64,000 nucleotides of DNA, from NCBI RefSeq assembly GCF_002584985.1, contig NZ_NUPZ01000022.1, positions 114,252 to 178,251 on the forward strand. Reading direction: 5' to 3'. The DNA is from Bacillus sp. AFS029637. GTDB lineage: Bacteria > Bacillota > Bacilli > Bacillales > Bacillaceae_G. Below the pieces are notes generated by a model, which had not been told where the DNA came from, did no database searches, and worked only from the letters and a program-made list of their open reading frames with translations. Position numbers and translations under genes: made by a program. Below, piece by piece: positions 42,924 through 51,958 of this stretch. How positions within the stretch are numbered: the first letter of the stretch is position 1; every line of letters starts with the position of its first letter.

Positions 42924-44399
42924 ATGGAGATGCAGTTCAATGCACTATTACGAAAAGAATTAACAATTCATGATATACAAGCAACGATGGAAGATGGAAA
43001 GTTAACTTCAAAAGAACTAGTCATGTATTATCTTCATAGAATCGCAAAGTATGATCAAGACGGACCGAAAATCAATTCAATTTTAGAAATTAATCCAGAC
43101 GCTATCTTTATTGCGGAAGCGCTAGATCATGAAAGAAAGACAAAAGGTATAAGAGGTTCAATGCATGGTATACCTGTTTTACTTAAAGACAATATTGAAA
43201 CGAGTGACTCCATGCATACAAGTGCAGGCACGATCGCTCTAGAACAACATATAAGTAGTGAAGATGCATTTCTCGTTACGAAACTGCGAGAAGCAGGAGC
43301 AGTGATAATTGGGAAAACAAATATGACAGAATTAGCGAATGCAATGTCATTTGAAATGTGGGCTGGATATAGTGCAAGAGGTGGACAAACAATAAACCCT
43401 TACGGTACAGGTGAGGATGATATGTTTGTTGGCGGCTCTAGTACAGGATCTGCCATAGCAGTTGCTGCTAACTTTACAGTAGTATCGGTTGGAACAGAAA
43501 CGGATGGTTCTATTTTGAGTCCAGCTGTTCAAAACTCTGTAGTCGGTATTAAACCGACTGTCGGTTTAATTAGTCGTAGAGGCATTATTCCGTTTACGTA
43601 CTCGCAAGATACAGCCGGTCCATTTGCTAGAACAGTAACGGATGCTGCTATTTTACTAGGAGGGTTAACTGGGGTAGATGAGAAAGATGTAGCTACTCAT
43701 AAAAGTGAAGGTATAGCAGAACATGATTATACAAAGTATCTGGATGTTAACGGTTTAAATGGAACAAAGATTGGTGTATATAACAACGCCCCAAAAGATT
43801 ATTATGAATCTGGTGAGTATGATGAGAAATTGTTTAAGGAAACAATTGAAGTATTACGTAGTAAGGGTGCGACGGTAGTAGAGGATATTAATATTCCGTC
43901 TTTTCATAGAGAATGGAGCTGGGGTGTATCGCTCTATGAATTAAAGCATAGTTTAGATAACTATCTTTCGAAATTACCTTCAACTATACCAGTGCATTCT
44001 ATTTCGGAGTTAATGGAGTTTAATGAAAATATAGCAGAAAGAGCTCTGAAATATGGACAGACTAAGTTAGAGAGAAGAAAAGATTTTTCTAATACGTTAA
44101 GAAATCCAGAATATTTAAATGCGAGATTAGAAGATATATATTTTTCACAAGACCAAGGTATTGACTTTGTACTGAAAAAATATAATCTCGATGCGATACT
44201 ATTCCCTTCCTATATCGGCTCCACTATATGTGCGAAAGCGGGTTATCCGTCTATAGCAATACCAGCGGGATATATGGATAACGGGAGACCGTTTGGAATT
44301 ACGCTTGCAAGCACTGCTTTTTCTGAGGGGACCTTGATTAAACTAGCATATGCTTTTGAACAAGCGACAGAACATAGAAAAATTCCGGGTTTGTCATAA
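42924..44399 (+). CDS. amidase signature family enzyme
   Basis: A 491-residue amidase. The catalytic Lys is in VLLKDNIET, and the Ser-rich core is GGSSTGSAIAVAANFTVVSVGTETDGSILSPA, giving the Ser-cisSer-Lys triad. GatA and fatty-acid amide hydrolase belong here; without gatB/gatC alongside, a catabolic or detoxifying amidase is likelier than tRNA amidation. ATG 42924 is 7 bases after AAGGAG; ATG 42918 is too close. Single gene. Confidence 0.92.
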   Translation: MEMQFNALLRKELTIHDIQATMEDGKLTSKELVMYYLHRIAKYDQDGPKINSILEINPDAIFIAEALDHERKTKGIRGSMHGIPVLLKDNIETSDSMHTSAGTIALEQHISSEDAFLVTKLREAGAVIIGKTNMTELANAMSFEMWAGYSARGGQTINPYGTGEDDMFVGGSSTGSAIAVAANFTVVSVGTETDGSILSPAVQNSVVGIKPTVGLISRRGIIPFTYSQDTAGPFARTVTDAAILLGGLTGVDEKDVATHKSEGIAEHDYTKYLDVNGLNGTKIGVYNNAPKDYYESGEYDEKLFKETIEVLRSKGATVVEDINIPSFHREWSWGVSLYELKHSLDNYLSKLPSTIPVHSISELMEFNENIAERALKYGQTKLERRKDFSNTLRNPEYLNARLEDIYFSQDQGIDFVLKKYNLDAILFPSYIGSTICAKAGYPSIAIPAGYMDNGRPFGITLASTAFSEGTLIKLAYAFEQATEHRKIPGLS

Positions 44400-44410
44400 A
44401 TAGAATATAC

Positions 44411-44439
44411 AAAAAGGACAGGAGTTCCTGTCCTTTTTA
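44411..44439. terminator. bidirectional terminator
   Basis: AAAAAGGACAGGA and TCCTGTCCTTTTT, almost loopless, between convergent amidase and MFS genes. Confidence 0.88.
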
Positions 44440-44448
44440 CTTTATTGA

Positions 44449-45666
44449 TTACATTGAAATATCTTTCTGATCTGTCTTATCATATTTTAATAAGCTAAAA
44501 GATAAACAAGCAGAACATAAAATAAGAAAAGAAGCGATGATATAAATAGTACGAACACCGAAAATATCGGTAATAATTCCAACGCTAAGCATAGAAAGGC
44601 CAGAAGCTGTCGAGAGAAGAGCACCGTGAGCTGTATACATTTTTGATAATAGAGAAGGAGCGACACTAGATTGTAAAACAGTCGTTTGAGAAATATCTCT
44701 AATTTGGTAACATGGTCCCATTAGAATACATAGGAATAGCGCAATAAACCCGCTGCTTGTCATACCATATAAAAATGTAAGAATACTAAACATAAGAGAA
44801 CCTATCGCCATGGAGCGTATTAAATTATTTTGAATGTATGTACTCATTTTCCATGCTAATATCCCGCCAATTAACGTGCCGACATAATAACTTGTATTAA
44901 TATACCCCCACCATTCTGCCCCTTTATGAAGAATCGTCGTTACATATGCCATCGTAATAGCACCAATCCATATTGTTCCTGCGAAAGTTTCAATTAAGTC
45001 CATTAGTGTAACTGTGCGCAAAGAGGGGTGTTGAAATAGTAGTTTCCAGCCTTCTAATAAAGCAGTACTATTTGAAGGGGAAGGCTCTGTTACTCGTTCA
45101 GTATGTATGGGACGTAATGAAAAATACAATGCAATACATCCGAAAATCATCAAAATATTATTAATCATGAGTGTAGAAGTCACGCCAATGAGAAGAACTA
45201 CAATACTTGTAAATGAATAAGCGGCTGCTTGTGTAATTTGTGTTGAAAAGGAAAAGATACTATTTACTTTTACCAATTTTCCTTGTGGCGTCAGACGTGG
45301 AAGGATGCCGTATAATAATGGAGCACTCCAACCACTACATAATGAAATGAAAAAAATGAAAGTTAATAGGGCTAAAACATTTGTGGAAAGGACGGGAAAT
45401 AAAACGGTTAATAACAGTAAAAGAGCTGTTTTCATCCATTGCAAAATATATAGCAACGAAAAAGAAGGAAAACGATTCATGATAAGTGGTGCAGATATGT
45501 TAGCAATTAGATTAGTGATAACTTGTAATAATGGGAAAAGAGCAGTAATAGTAGCTGATTTAGTTGATATATAAATATGAGTTGTAATAATCATTACGTA
45601 TACGATGTCAGCGAGAGTAATGCATATTTTCGATCCTAGATAGTAAGCCAGTGAACGATTTTGCAA
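44449..45666 (-). CDS. MFS exporter (MefA/macrolide-efflux-like)
   Basis: A 405-residue transporter with about 12 membrane segments in two halves around a charged central loop (about residues 190-215). The pattern of RxxxPQGKLVKVNSIFSFSTQITQAAA (near residue 125) and GPCYQIRDISQTTVLQSSVAPSLLSKMYTAHGAL resembles MFS efflux proteins of the MefA/enterobactin-exporter branch. The substrate is unknown. TTG 45666 follows AAGAAGGGATGAT. Single gene. Confidence 0.8.
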   Translation of the reverse strand: MQNRSLAYYLGSKICITLADIVYVMIITTHIYISTKSATITALFPLLQVITNLIANISAPLIMNRFPSFSLLYILQWMKTALLLLLTVLFPVLSTNVLALLTFIFFISLCSGWSAPLLYGILPRLTPQGKLVKVNSIFSFSTQITQAAAYSFTSIVVLLIGVTSTLMINNILMIFGCIALYFSLRPIHTERVTEPSPSNSTALLEGWKLLFQHPSLRTVTLMDLIETFAGTIWIGAITMAYVTTILHKGAEWWGYINTSYYVGTLIGGILAWKMSTYIQNNLIRSMAIGSLMFSILTFLYGMTSSGFIALFLCILMGPCYQIRDISQTTVLQSSVAPSLLSKMYTAHGALLSTASGLSMLSVGIITDIFGVRTIYIIASFLILCSACLSFSLLKYDKTDQKDISM

Positions 45667-45938
45667 TCAGAATCATCCCTTCTTAAAAAATAATACAACA
45701 GTTAAAATTATTATAATTTAGAGATTTGATTTTTGAAAGAATTTATTTTTTTGTCATTTTTTGAAAGGTATTTTCATGTATAATGAAGAATATATTAATA
45801 TAGCATTTTATTGATACTTATTGTAACAGCGAATATGTACAATAGCTTGTAGCAAACGCCCATGTATGAGAAAGGGCGGATAAACCATTCGTTTCTTCAT
45901 ATACATATAAAAAATGAGCAAGAAAGTGAGGGTTGCAT

Positions 45939-46367
45939 ATGGCTGGTTGGGTAATTTGGTTTATAATAGCTGGTATTTTATTTATAGCAGAAATGTTATC
46001 GATTACGTTTTACATGTTGTGGCTTGGAATTGGAGCTGTTGTCGGAGGTCTTATTGCTTTGTTTGCTCCTGATGCGCTATTTTTACAAGTTGTTGCTGGT
46101 GCGATTGTAAGTTTAACATTGACGTTCTTTACGAAAAGAATTTCAAAAAACTTTCGAGAAGCAAAAGGTTTTACTGATACAGTAGATATGCTTGTCGGTA
46201 GAAAGGGAATCGTTATGCAAGCGATTACAAGTGAAGTGAATGGTATTGTGAAAGTGGATGGAGATACTTGGACAGCTATTGCAGATGCTCCAATTGAGGC
46301 TGGAGAAAAAGTTGTTGTTATAAAGAGGCATAGTACTATATTACAAGTGAAAAAGGAGAGTGAATAA
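45939..46367 (+). CDS. NfeD family protein (short, slipin partner)
   Basis: A 142-residue NfeD1b-type protein: three membrane segments in the first 75 residues (WVIWFIIAGILFIAEMLS..., WLGIGAVVGGLIALF) and a C-terminal OB fold (VGRKGIVMQAITSEVNGIVKVDGDTWTA). NfeD partners an SPFH protein, and the slipin gene follows two bases later. ATG 45939 fits the GAGGG RBS. Function: membrane microdomain organisation or protease control, by family. Confidence 0.9.
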   Translation: MAGWVIWFIIAGILFIAEMLSITFYMLWLGIGAVVGGLIALFAPDALFLQVVAGAIVSLTLTFFTKRISKNFREAKGFTDTVDMLVGRKGIVMQAITSEVNGIVKVDGDTWTAIADAPIEAGEKVVVIKRHSTILQVKKESE

Positions 46368-46369
46368 AT

Positions 46370-47338
46370 ATGGTAGCATTAACGTTAACGATTATATTCG
46401 CACTAATTGTAGTTACATTTATCGCATTAACAATTAAAATTATTCCTCAGCAAAAAGTTGGGGTTGTTGAAAGATTTGGTAAGTTTCAACGTATTATGCA
46501 CCCAGGATTAAATATTTTAATCCCAGTTGTAGATCGCGTTCGTGTATATCATGACTTACGTATTCAACAAACGAATGTACCACCACAAAAGGTAATTACG
46601 AAAGATAATGTACAAGTAGAAATTGATACAATTATTTTCTATCAAATTGTTGAACCAGAACTTGCAACATATGGTATTTCTAACTATGAATATGGTGTTC
46701 GTAATATTACTTCTGCAACGATGCGTCAAATTATTGGTAAAATGGAACTTGATGAAACGTTATCTGGTCGTGAAAAAATTTCAACAGAAATTCGTTTAGC
46801 GCTTGATGAAGCAACAGAAAAATGGGGCGTACGCATTGAGCGTGTTGAAGTTGTCGATATCAATCCGCCAAAAGACGTGCAAGCATCAATGGAAAAACAA
46901 ATGAAAGCAGAACGTAATAAACGTGCGATTATTTTAGAAGCTGAGGCAGCGAAACAAGATAAAGTCCTTCGTGCTGAAGGGGAAAAGCAAAGTAAAATTT
47001 TAATGGCTGAAGGGGATAAAGAAGCACGTATTCGAGAAGCTGAAGGTTTAAAAGAAGCAAAAGAGTTAGAAGCGCAAGGGGAAGCAAGAGCGATTGAGGA
47101 AATTGCAAAAGCAGAACAGAACCGAATTGAATTACTTCGAGAAGCAAATTTAGATGAACGTATACTTGCATACAAATCATTTGAATCATTAGCTGAAGTT
47201 GCAAAAGGGCCAGCTAATAAAGTATTTATTCCGTCTAATGCAATTGAAACACTTGGTACTCTTGGGGCGATTGGAGAAATCTTTAAAGAAAAACAAGCGA
47301 AGAATTTCCCTTTGAATAATACAGACAAAGAACAATAA
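46370..47338 (+). CDS. SPFH/stomatin-like slipin (paraslipin/QmcA type)
   Basis: A 322-residue protein: one N-terminal membrane helix (about residues 2-22), the SPFH/band-7 domain (VGVVERFGKFQRIMHPGLNILIPVVDRV ... VRNITSATMRQIIGKMELDETLSGRE) and a long Glu/Ala/Lys-rich coiled coil (about 175-255, repeats of AEGxKxxxIxxAEG) before a Gly/Ile tail. Slipins form large oligomeric cages in the membrane. It forms an operon with the NfeD gene. Confidence 0.93.
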   Translation: MVALTLTIIFALIVVTFIALTIKIIPQQKVGVVERFGKFQRIMHPGLNILIPVVDRVRVYHDLRIQQTNVPPQKVITKDNVQVEIDTIIFYQIVEPELATYGISNYEYGVRNITSATMRQIIGKMELDETLSGREKISTEIRLALDEATEKWGVRIERVEVVDINPPKDVQASMEKQMKAERNKRAIILEAEAAKQDKVLRAEGEKQSKILMAEGDKEARIREAEGLKEAKELEAQGEARAIEEIAKAEQNRIELLREANLDERILAYKSFESLAEVAKGPANKVFIPSNAIETLGTLGAIGEIFKEKQAKNFPLNNTDKEQ

Positions 47339-47347
47339 GAGTGTGGA

Positions 47348-47381
47348 AGAGAAATGGGATGCCATTTCTCTTTTTATTTTT
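47348..47381 (+). terminator. intrinsic terminator of the nfeD-slipin operon
   Basis: AGAGAAATGG and CCATTTCTCT with a GATG loop, then TTTTATTTTT. Confidence 0.9.
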
Positions 47382-47582
47382 GAGTAGGATAACAAATAGA
47401 AATCTCTTTAAGTTAGCAGATTCTTGTTCCAGGTATTTCTTAATGAATAGAGATGCAATTAGGAGCGAATTGTTTCTATCGCACTTTAATTAAGTTGCAC
47501 GGTTTTAATGAAAAACAAAATTATATATTTTTTTGTAATGTATTTCATATGATTTTTAAGAGGGGAAAACAGGGGGGATTTT

Positions 47583-48527
47583 ATGTTAGTAATATTAGCA
47601 ACAATTGTAGCGTGTATTTGGTATTTTTTTGACCTTCCAAGTGCTACAACTGTAGTATTGGTTTGTGGTTTAATTATTGTGCTTTCTACAATTGTAAATA
47701 GAAATGTAAAAAGTGTGTTGTTCTTTTTAGGTACTGTTATCTTATTCTTTGTTGCTCTATCTAATTCGATTTTTTATGCTGCTTTTGCTTTCTTTGTTGT
47801 ATTAATAGCAGCAGGAATATTGTTTGATTCAGCGAGCTCTGAAGAATTAGATGGTGAAAGAAATAATGGTAGAGGTTTTAACAATGGCCGACGAATTAGG
47901 GAACCTAAAACAAGAGTTGCTAATGCAAGACATGAGGGGTTTTATGGATATGATGATGAAGTGCAATACGACCGAAATAATTCTAGATTTTCTCATGCAA
48001 GTTCAAAAAAACAGAGCGGGATGTCAGAAGAGGAATATCGAAAGAAACAAGCAGAGGATGATGCATACTTTTATAGAAGGCATAGCGGTTATAGACATAA
48101 GGTCGATGAAGCTGATGATATTCTAGGACGTAGTCAACGAGACAGAGACTATGAAGATGATAAGTATGAAGTTCGCTGTAACGGTTGTAATGAGCCTGAA
48201 AGCCATTGTAAATGCTGCGGAACTTGTGACCAGTATCCATGTCGTTGTTGTCGTCGATGTGATAGTTATCCGTGCGAATGCTGTAATGAATGTGGAGAGG
48301 CGAATTGTCGCTGTTGCCGTCGATGTGACAGTTATCCATGTGAATGTTGTAATGAATGTGGAGAGGCGAATTGTCGCTGTTGCCGTCGATGTGACAGTTA
48401 TCCATGTGAATGCTGTAATGAATGTGGAGAGGCAAATTGCCGCTGTTGTCGAAGGTGTGAGTCATATCCATGTGAATGTTGTAATAGCTGCGGTCAACCG
48501 GATCGATATTGTAGATGCGATAGATAA
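47583..48527 (+). CDS. membrane protein with C-terminal cysteine repeats, unknown
   Basis: A 314-residue protein. Residues about 1-80 form three hydrophobic segments; 85-195 are hydrophilic and rich in Arg/Asp/Tyr; from about 198 to the end there are 40 cysteines in some 117 residues. The tail is built from 11-residue units CxxxxCxCCxx (CDSYPCECCNE and CGEANCRCCRR alternating), eight regular plus diverged ends. I know no family. Metal binding or heavy disulfide cross-linking is plausible. The repeat DNA is a 66-bp tandem array. Single gene with a terminator; the next gene is SpoIIP copy 2. Confidence 0.8.
   Translation: MLVILATIVACIWYFFDLPSATTVVLVCGLIIVLSTIVNRNVKSVLFFLGTVILFFVALSNSIFYAAFAFFVVLIAAGILFDSASSEELDGERNNGRGFNNGRRIREPKTRVANARHEGFYGYDDEVQYDRNNSRFSHASSKKQSGMSEEEYRKKQAEDDAYFYRRHSGYRHKVDEADDILGRSQRDRDYEDDKYEVRCNGCNEPESHCKCCGTCDQYPCRCCRRCDSYPCECCNECGEANCRCCRRCDSYPCECCNECGEANCRCCRRCDSYPCECCNECGEANCRCCRRCESYPCECCNSCGQPDRYCRCDR
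48255..48452 (+). repeat. 66-bp tandem repeat array inside the Cys-repeat gene
   Basis: Three nearly identical 66-bp units begin at 48255, 48321 and 48387; a fourth, diverged one starts at 48453. Each codes for 22 residues (two 11-residue Cys units). The few differences are silent third-position changes, as after recent duplication. It is in frame and coding, not CRISPR. Confidence 0.9.
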
Positions 48528-48530
48528 GGC

Positions 48531-48561
48531 AAAACACCATCTTGTGATGGTGTTTTATTTA
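48531..48561 (+). terminator. intrinsic terminator of the Cys-repeat gene
   Basis: AAAACACCAT and ATGGTGTTTT with a 6-base loop. Confidence 0.87.
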
Positions 48562-48719
48562 TATAGATACATAATATAGCAATAAATTTCTTAGTTTTGT
48601 CATGCGTTATTTATGTCAGTGACGATGCAGACGAAAGTGCTATAAAAACTTGTCATTTCTCTTTTAGTGCGTATATTACGAAAGGCTTGTACATATTCAT
48701 GTATAAAGAAGGTGATATA

Positions 48720-49853
48720 GTGAAAAAGTATGCAACTCGTATACATGGAAAAAAACTAATTTCGTTACTTTTTTTATATGCACTAGCAGTAATTATTATA
48801 GCGTCGATTTTAACGTCTCTTTTACATACAATGAAATCAAATTATGCGAATCAATGGTTTGGAAAAGTATCTATGCAAGGTTTTGTTCAAATGATAGAAA
48901 GTGAGAATCGCTATTATGGATTTGATTATTTTAAGCAGAATAAACGGGAGTCAGTTGGGAATTTAATGTTCTCTATTGCGACAGATTTGAAAATTAAAGA
49001 TTTAAGAACATTTGTCGGTAAAGAAGTACCTGGTATGTCAAAATATTATTCTAACATTATCGTAGCTGGGGAAGGGACAAACTTTACGAATATCCCCAAT
49101 GAATCTAGTGTACCAATAGAAGAAGTAACGAAAGATCGAGAAGTAGCAAAAGACAAAGTTACAGAAGCGGAAAAGAATAATCCGGTACAGAAAAAGAACG
49201 GAGCGAAAAAAGGGGAAAGTGCAGTATATATTTACCATACACATAGCTGGGAATCCTTTTATCCGTTATTACCAGGGGCTACCGATCCATCGAGTCCAGA
49301 TGTAAACGTGTCCTTACTAGGGAAACGGATGAAGGAACAACTGGAAGGACAAGGTATTCCAGTAACTCATGATACAACGAATATGGGGAATTTATTAGCG
49401 AGTAAAAAATGGAAATGGCCGCAATCATATAAAGCATCTCATGAATATGTAAAAGAGGCATTAGCACAAAATAATAAAATTGCGTTTCCGATTGATATAC
49501 ACCGTGACGATCAGCGCAAGAAAGTAACTACAAAAGTAATTAACGGGAAATCGTATGCAAGATTATATTTTATCATTGGAATGGAAAATGAAGGACGTGC
49601 TGAAAATGAAAAAATTGCAAGAGCAATCAATAGTTATTTAGATGAAAAATATTACGGATTAAGTAGAGGGATTTTTCCGAAGTATAAAAAAGATGGAAAT
49701 GGCGTTTATAACCAGGATTTATCTAAAAAGGCAATGTTAATTGAGGTTGGTGGTGTGGATAATACGTTAGATGAATTATATAACACGATTGATGTGTTAA
49801 CGGAAGCGTTTAGTAAGTATTATTGGAATGATGCGGAGAAGGTAAATGGATGA
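48720..49853 (+). CDS. SpoIIP-family peptidoglycan hydrolase, copy 2
   Basis: A 377-residue paralog of the protein at 39641: N-terminal membrane helix (about residues 12-32), linker rich in Lys/Glu/Val, and catalytic motifs YHTHSWESF, IDIHRDDQR and MLIEVGGVDN in the same order. The conserved blocks VAGEGTNFTNIPNESSVP and GNGVYNQDLS are nearly the same in both copies. GTG 48720 is chosen: AGAAGGTGAT is 6 bases upstream, while the 41 upstream codons of the frame look non-coding. Single gene. Expected role is septal or spore-wall peptidoglycan cleavage. Confidence 0.9.
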   Translation: MKKYATRIHGKKLISLLFLYALAVIIIASILTSLLHTMKSNYANQWFGKVSMQGFVQMIESENRYYGFDYFKQNKRESVGNLMFSIATDLKIKDLRTFVGKEVPGMSKYYSNIIVAGEGTNFTNIPNESSVPIEEVTKDREVAKDKVTEAEKNNPVQKKNGAKKGESAVYIYHTHSWESFYPLLPGATDPSSPDVNVSLLGKRMKEQLEGQGIPVTHDTTNMGNLLASKKWKWPQSYKASHEYVKEALAQNNKIAFPIDIHRDDQRKKVTTKVINGKSYARLYFIIGMENEGRAENEKIARAINSYLDEKYYGLSRGIFPKYKKDGNGVYNQDLSKKAMLIEVGGVDNTLDELYNTIDVLTEAFSKYYWNDAEKVNG

Positions 49854-49879
49854 GGAACGGGAGACCGTTTCTTTTTTTG
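49853..49879 (+). terminator. intrinsic terminator of SpoIIP copy 2
   Basis: GGAACGG and CCGTTTC with a GAGA loop, then TTTTTTT. Confidence 0.88.
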
Positions 49880-49944
49880 TTATAGAAAGTTAAAATTATG
49901 ATATAATGTAATTTTGTGAATATTGAATCAGGGAGTGGGAACAA

Positions 49945-50535
49945 ATGCAAATACTACTAATACGCCACGGAGAATCAGAAGCTGACATTTTACATGTGCA
50001 TGAAGGACGAGCTGACTTTGAGTTAACAGACAAGGGAAGGCAGCAAGTGAAAAGACTTGTACAGAAAGTGAAAAAGGATTTTCCGCCAGATTTCATTTGG
50101 GCTAGTACATTAAAGCGTGCTCGCGAAACTGCTGAAACATTAGCTGCGGCAATCGAATGTCCAATTCAATTAGAAGAGGAATTAATGGAGTTTAATAATG
50201 GAGTACAAGCTGGGTTGTCTTTTGAAGAAGCAAAGAAATATCCTGAACCAAAGTTTCTACATGACCGTTTTGAAAATGGAGAATCATTTATCGAATTTCG
50301 AATGAGAATAGAAGGAATCTTTTCTAAAATCGTGACAGAGAATACATATGATCGGATAGCAATCGTTGCACACGGTGGCGTAATAAATAGTCTATTACGT
50401 GCATTTTTCCAAATGCCAATTTCAATGGACTATTATTTTAAAATGGGAGATACGGGGATAAGTTTAATTGAAATTGAGGATGAACAAAAAACGGTACATT
50501 TCATTAATGATACGAATCATTTAGACGGGATGTAG
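49945..50535 (+). CDS. histidine phosphatase family protein
   Basis: A 196-residue PGAM-like phosphatase with RHGESEAD (phospho-His near residue 8), FELTDKGRQQ, ASTLKRARETAETL and the second His in AIVAHGGVIN. It dephosphorylates small molecules; the exact substrate is unknown. It is distinct from the paralog at 20349. The next HAD phosphatase gene starts 6 bases after its stop, so the two form an operon of phosphatases. Confidence 0.9.
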   Translation: MQILLIRHGESEADILHVHEGRADFELTDKGRQQVKRLVQKVKKDFPPDFIWASTLKRARETAETLAAAIECPIQLEEELMEFNNGVQAGLSFEEAKKYPEPKFLHDRFENGESFIEFRMRIEGIFSKIVTENTYDRIAIVAHGGVINSLLRAFFQMPISMDYYFKMGDTGISLIEIEDEQKTVHFINDTNHLDGM

Positions 50536-50541
50536 AGACTT

Positions 50542-51318
50542 ATGTACAAAGTTGTATTTTTCGATGTTGACGGTACGCTTTTAAGTGAGATTGATAGAAG
50601 TATGCACGAAAGTACAAAAGAAGCGATAAGAAGGTTAATAGATAAAGGGATTCATGTAGTTGTTACAACAGGGAGACCATATAGCTTATGCTCACAATTT
50701 AAAGAGCTGGGCATAAATACGTTTATTTCTGCAAATGGTGCACATATAAAGTGTGAGGATGAAGTAATACATAAATCGGTACTTTCAAGTGAAATTGTTC
50801 ATGATATTTCAAATTTCGCTGAATTACATGGTCATAGTGTTTCTTACTTTACAGAAGAATTTGCAATGAACGGAATAGCCTCGGATAATGAACGTGTAAT
50901 TCAAGCGCTTAACGAGACGTTAAATTTAGCAAAGTATCCTGAAAAAAGCAGGGATTTGTCAGAAGAGGTCTATTGTTTATGTCTGTATGGGGATGAAATT
51001 GAAGCTCAAAAATTTCTTGAAAGATATCCAATGCTTACGTTTGAACGTTTTCATGGTTACGTTATGAATGTATTGGAAGATAATAAAGTATCAAAACTAA
51101 CTGCTATTCAAAAGGTATTGGATCATTTAAACATTTGTAAATCAGAAGCAATTGCTTTTGGTGACGGTGGAAATGATATCGAGATGTTGCAGTATGTAGG
51201 ATTAGGGATCGCGATGAAGAATGGCAATGAAGAGTTAAAGAAAAAAGCGGATTACGTTACGAAGAAATCAAGTGAAGGTGGCATTTTATTTGCCTTAGAG
51301 AAGTTTCATGTCGTCTAA
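50542..51318 (+). CDS. Cof-type HAD-IIB phosphatase
   Basis: A 258-residue HAD hydrolase: motif I FFDVDGTLL (nucleophile Asp8 and Asp10), motif II VVTTGRPYS, a type IIB cap, and motifs III/IV with KVSKLTAIQKVLDHL and AFGDGGNDIEMLQ. It hydrolyses sugar phosphates or flavin/nucleotide phosphates. It lies directly after the histidine phosphatase gene. Length and motifs are normal. Confidence 0.93.
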   Translation: MYKVVFFDVDGTLLSEIDRSMHESTKEAIRRLIDKGIHVVVTTGRPYSLCSQFKELGINTFISANGAHIKCEDEVIHKSVLSSEIVHDISNFAELHGHSVSYFTEEFAMNGIASDNERVIQALNETLNLAKYPEKSRDLSEEVYCLCLYGDEIEAQKFLERYPMLTFERFHGYVMNVLEDNKVSKLTAIQKVLDHLNICKSEAIAFGDGGNDIEMLQYVGLGIAMKNGNEELKKKADYVTKKSSEGGILFALEKFHVV

Positions 51319-51346
51319 CATACCTTTATTGAAATAAAGGTATGTT
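51317..51346. terminator. hairpin between convergent genes
   Basis: AACATACCTTTAT and ATAAAGGTATGTT form a 13-bp perfect stem around a 4-base loop. It overlaps the 3' end of the DinB gene. No strong T-run, so termination is uncertain. Confidence 0.55.
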
Positions 51347-51787
51347 AAGATCTTTCACGTGCTCGCATAATAAAATATGAATCTGTCCACGATGATGATA
51401 AAAGTGTGCAACAATTTCAAGCAACCATTCGAATCGAGAATAAGAAATACCCCAATAAGCAGTCTTAACTTCCGCTAATTCTTCATCCGAATAGGATAAA
51501 AAAGTTTTAGAAAGTAACTCATATCCTTGGAGCATTGTTTGCTGTATATGAGCAATTGTTTTAGGGGTATGTTCTATATAAAAGGTATGTAACTCTTTTT
51601 CTGTAATACCATTTAAAATGAGTAAATCTGCATGGCAAATAAGTGCGAGATGTGTGCACATTTCAAATAATGACCGCTTTGATTCAATCGGCTTTATTTT
51701 CAAATCACTTTCAGTATATTGATTCAGCATTTGAATAGAAGTATCAACAGCAACCTTAAGTTGATGTAATGTAGATTGAACAAACAT
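51326..51787 (-). CDS. DinB family protein
   Basis: A 153-residue four-helix DinB-fold protein. Histidines in EMCTHLALICHADLL (about residues 46 and 52) and VAHFYHHRGQIHILL (about 128-136) match the DinB metal triad. Family members include bacillithiol S-transferases and metal-dependent hydrolases; the reaction here is unknown. Start at 51787 has GAGGAG upstream. Confidence 0.87.
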   Translation of the reverse strand: MFVQSTLHQLKVAVDTSIQMLNQYTESDLKIKPIESKRSLFEMCTHLALICHADLLILNGITEKELHTFYIEHTPKTIAHIQQTMLQGYELLSKTFLSYSDEELAEVKTAYWGISYSRFEWLLEIVAHFYHHRGQIHILLCEHVKDLNIPLFQ

Positions 51788-51958
51788 TGTAATTCTCCTC
51801 ATCTCCGTATATAATAGTTTCTTAAGGGTATTATATCATACTAAAAATTCCGAAAATTCTAGTAGTTTGACTAGCATATTGAAAAGTATTATATTGTAAA
51901 AGGTCATGTGAAACGTGAAATAGAATGGAATGCAATTATTGAGTTAGGAGTTAGACCA

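Noticed and set aside
45857-45878. CGCCC...GGGCG hairpin upstream of nfeD as a riboswitch
   Set aside because: Only a 5-bp stem and no known riboswitch core around it.
46726-47328. 200-codon minus-strand frame opposite the slipin coiled coil
   Set aside because: Low-complexity Ser/Ala frame mirroring the Glu/Ala/Lys-rich coiled coil; no RBS, and the plus-strand gene is clear.
48255-48452. Direct repeats as a CRISPR array
   Set aside because: Units are contiguous with no spacers and are in-frame coding sequence; no cas genes are present.
47983-48540. Long minus-strand frame with HIHY/DNCHID repeats, and the plus-strand frame at 48151-48579
   Set aside because: Both are shadow frames kept open by the 66-bp repeats of the Cys-rich gene; neither has an RBS or sensible composition.
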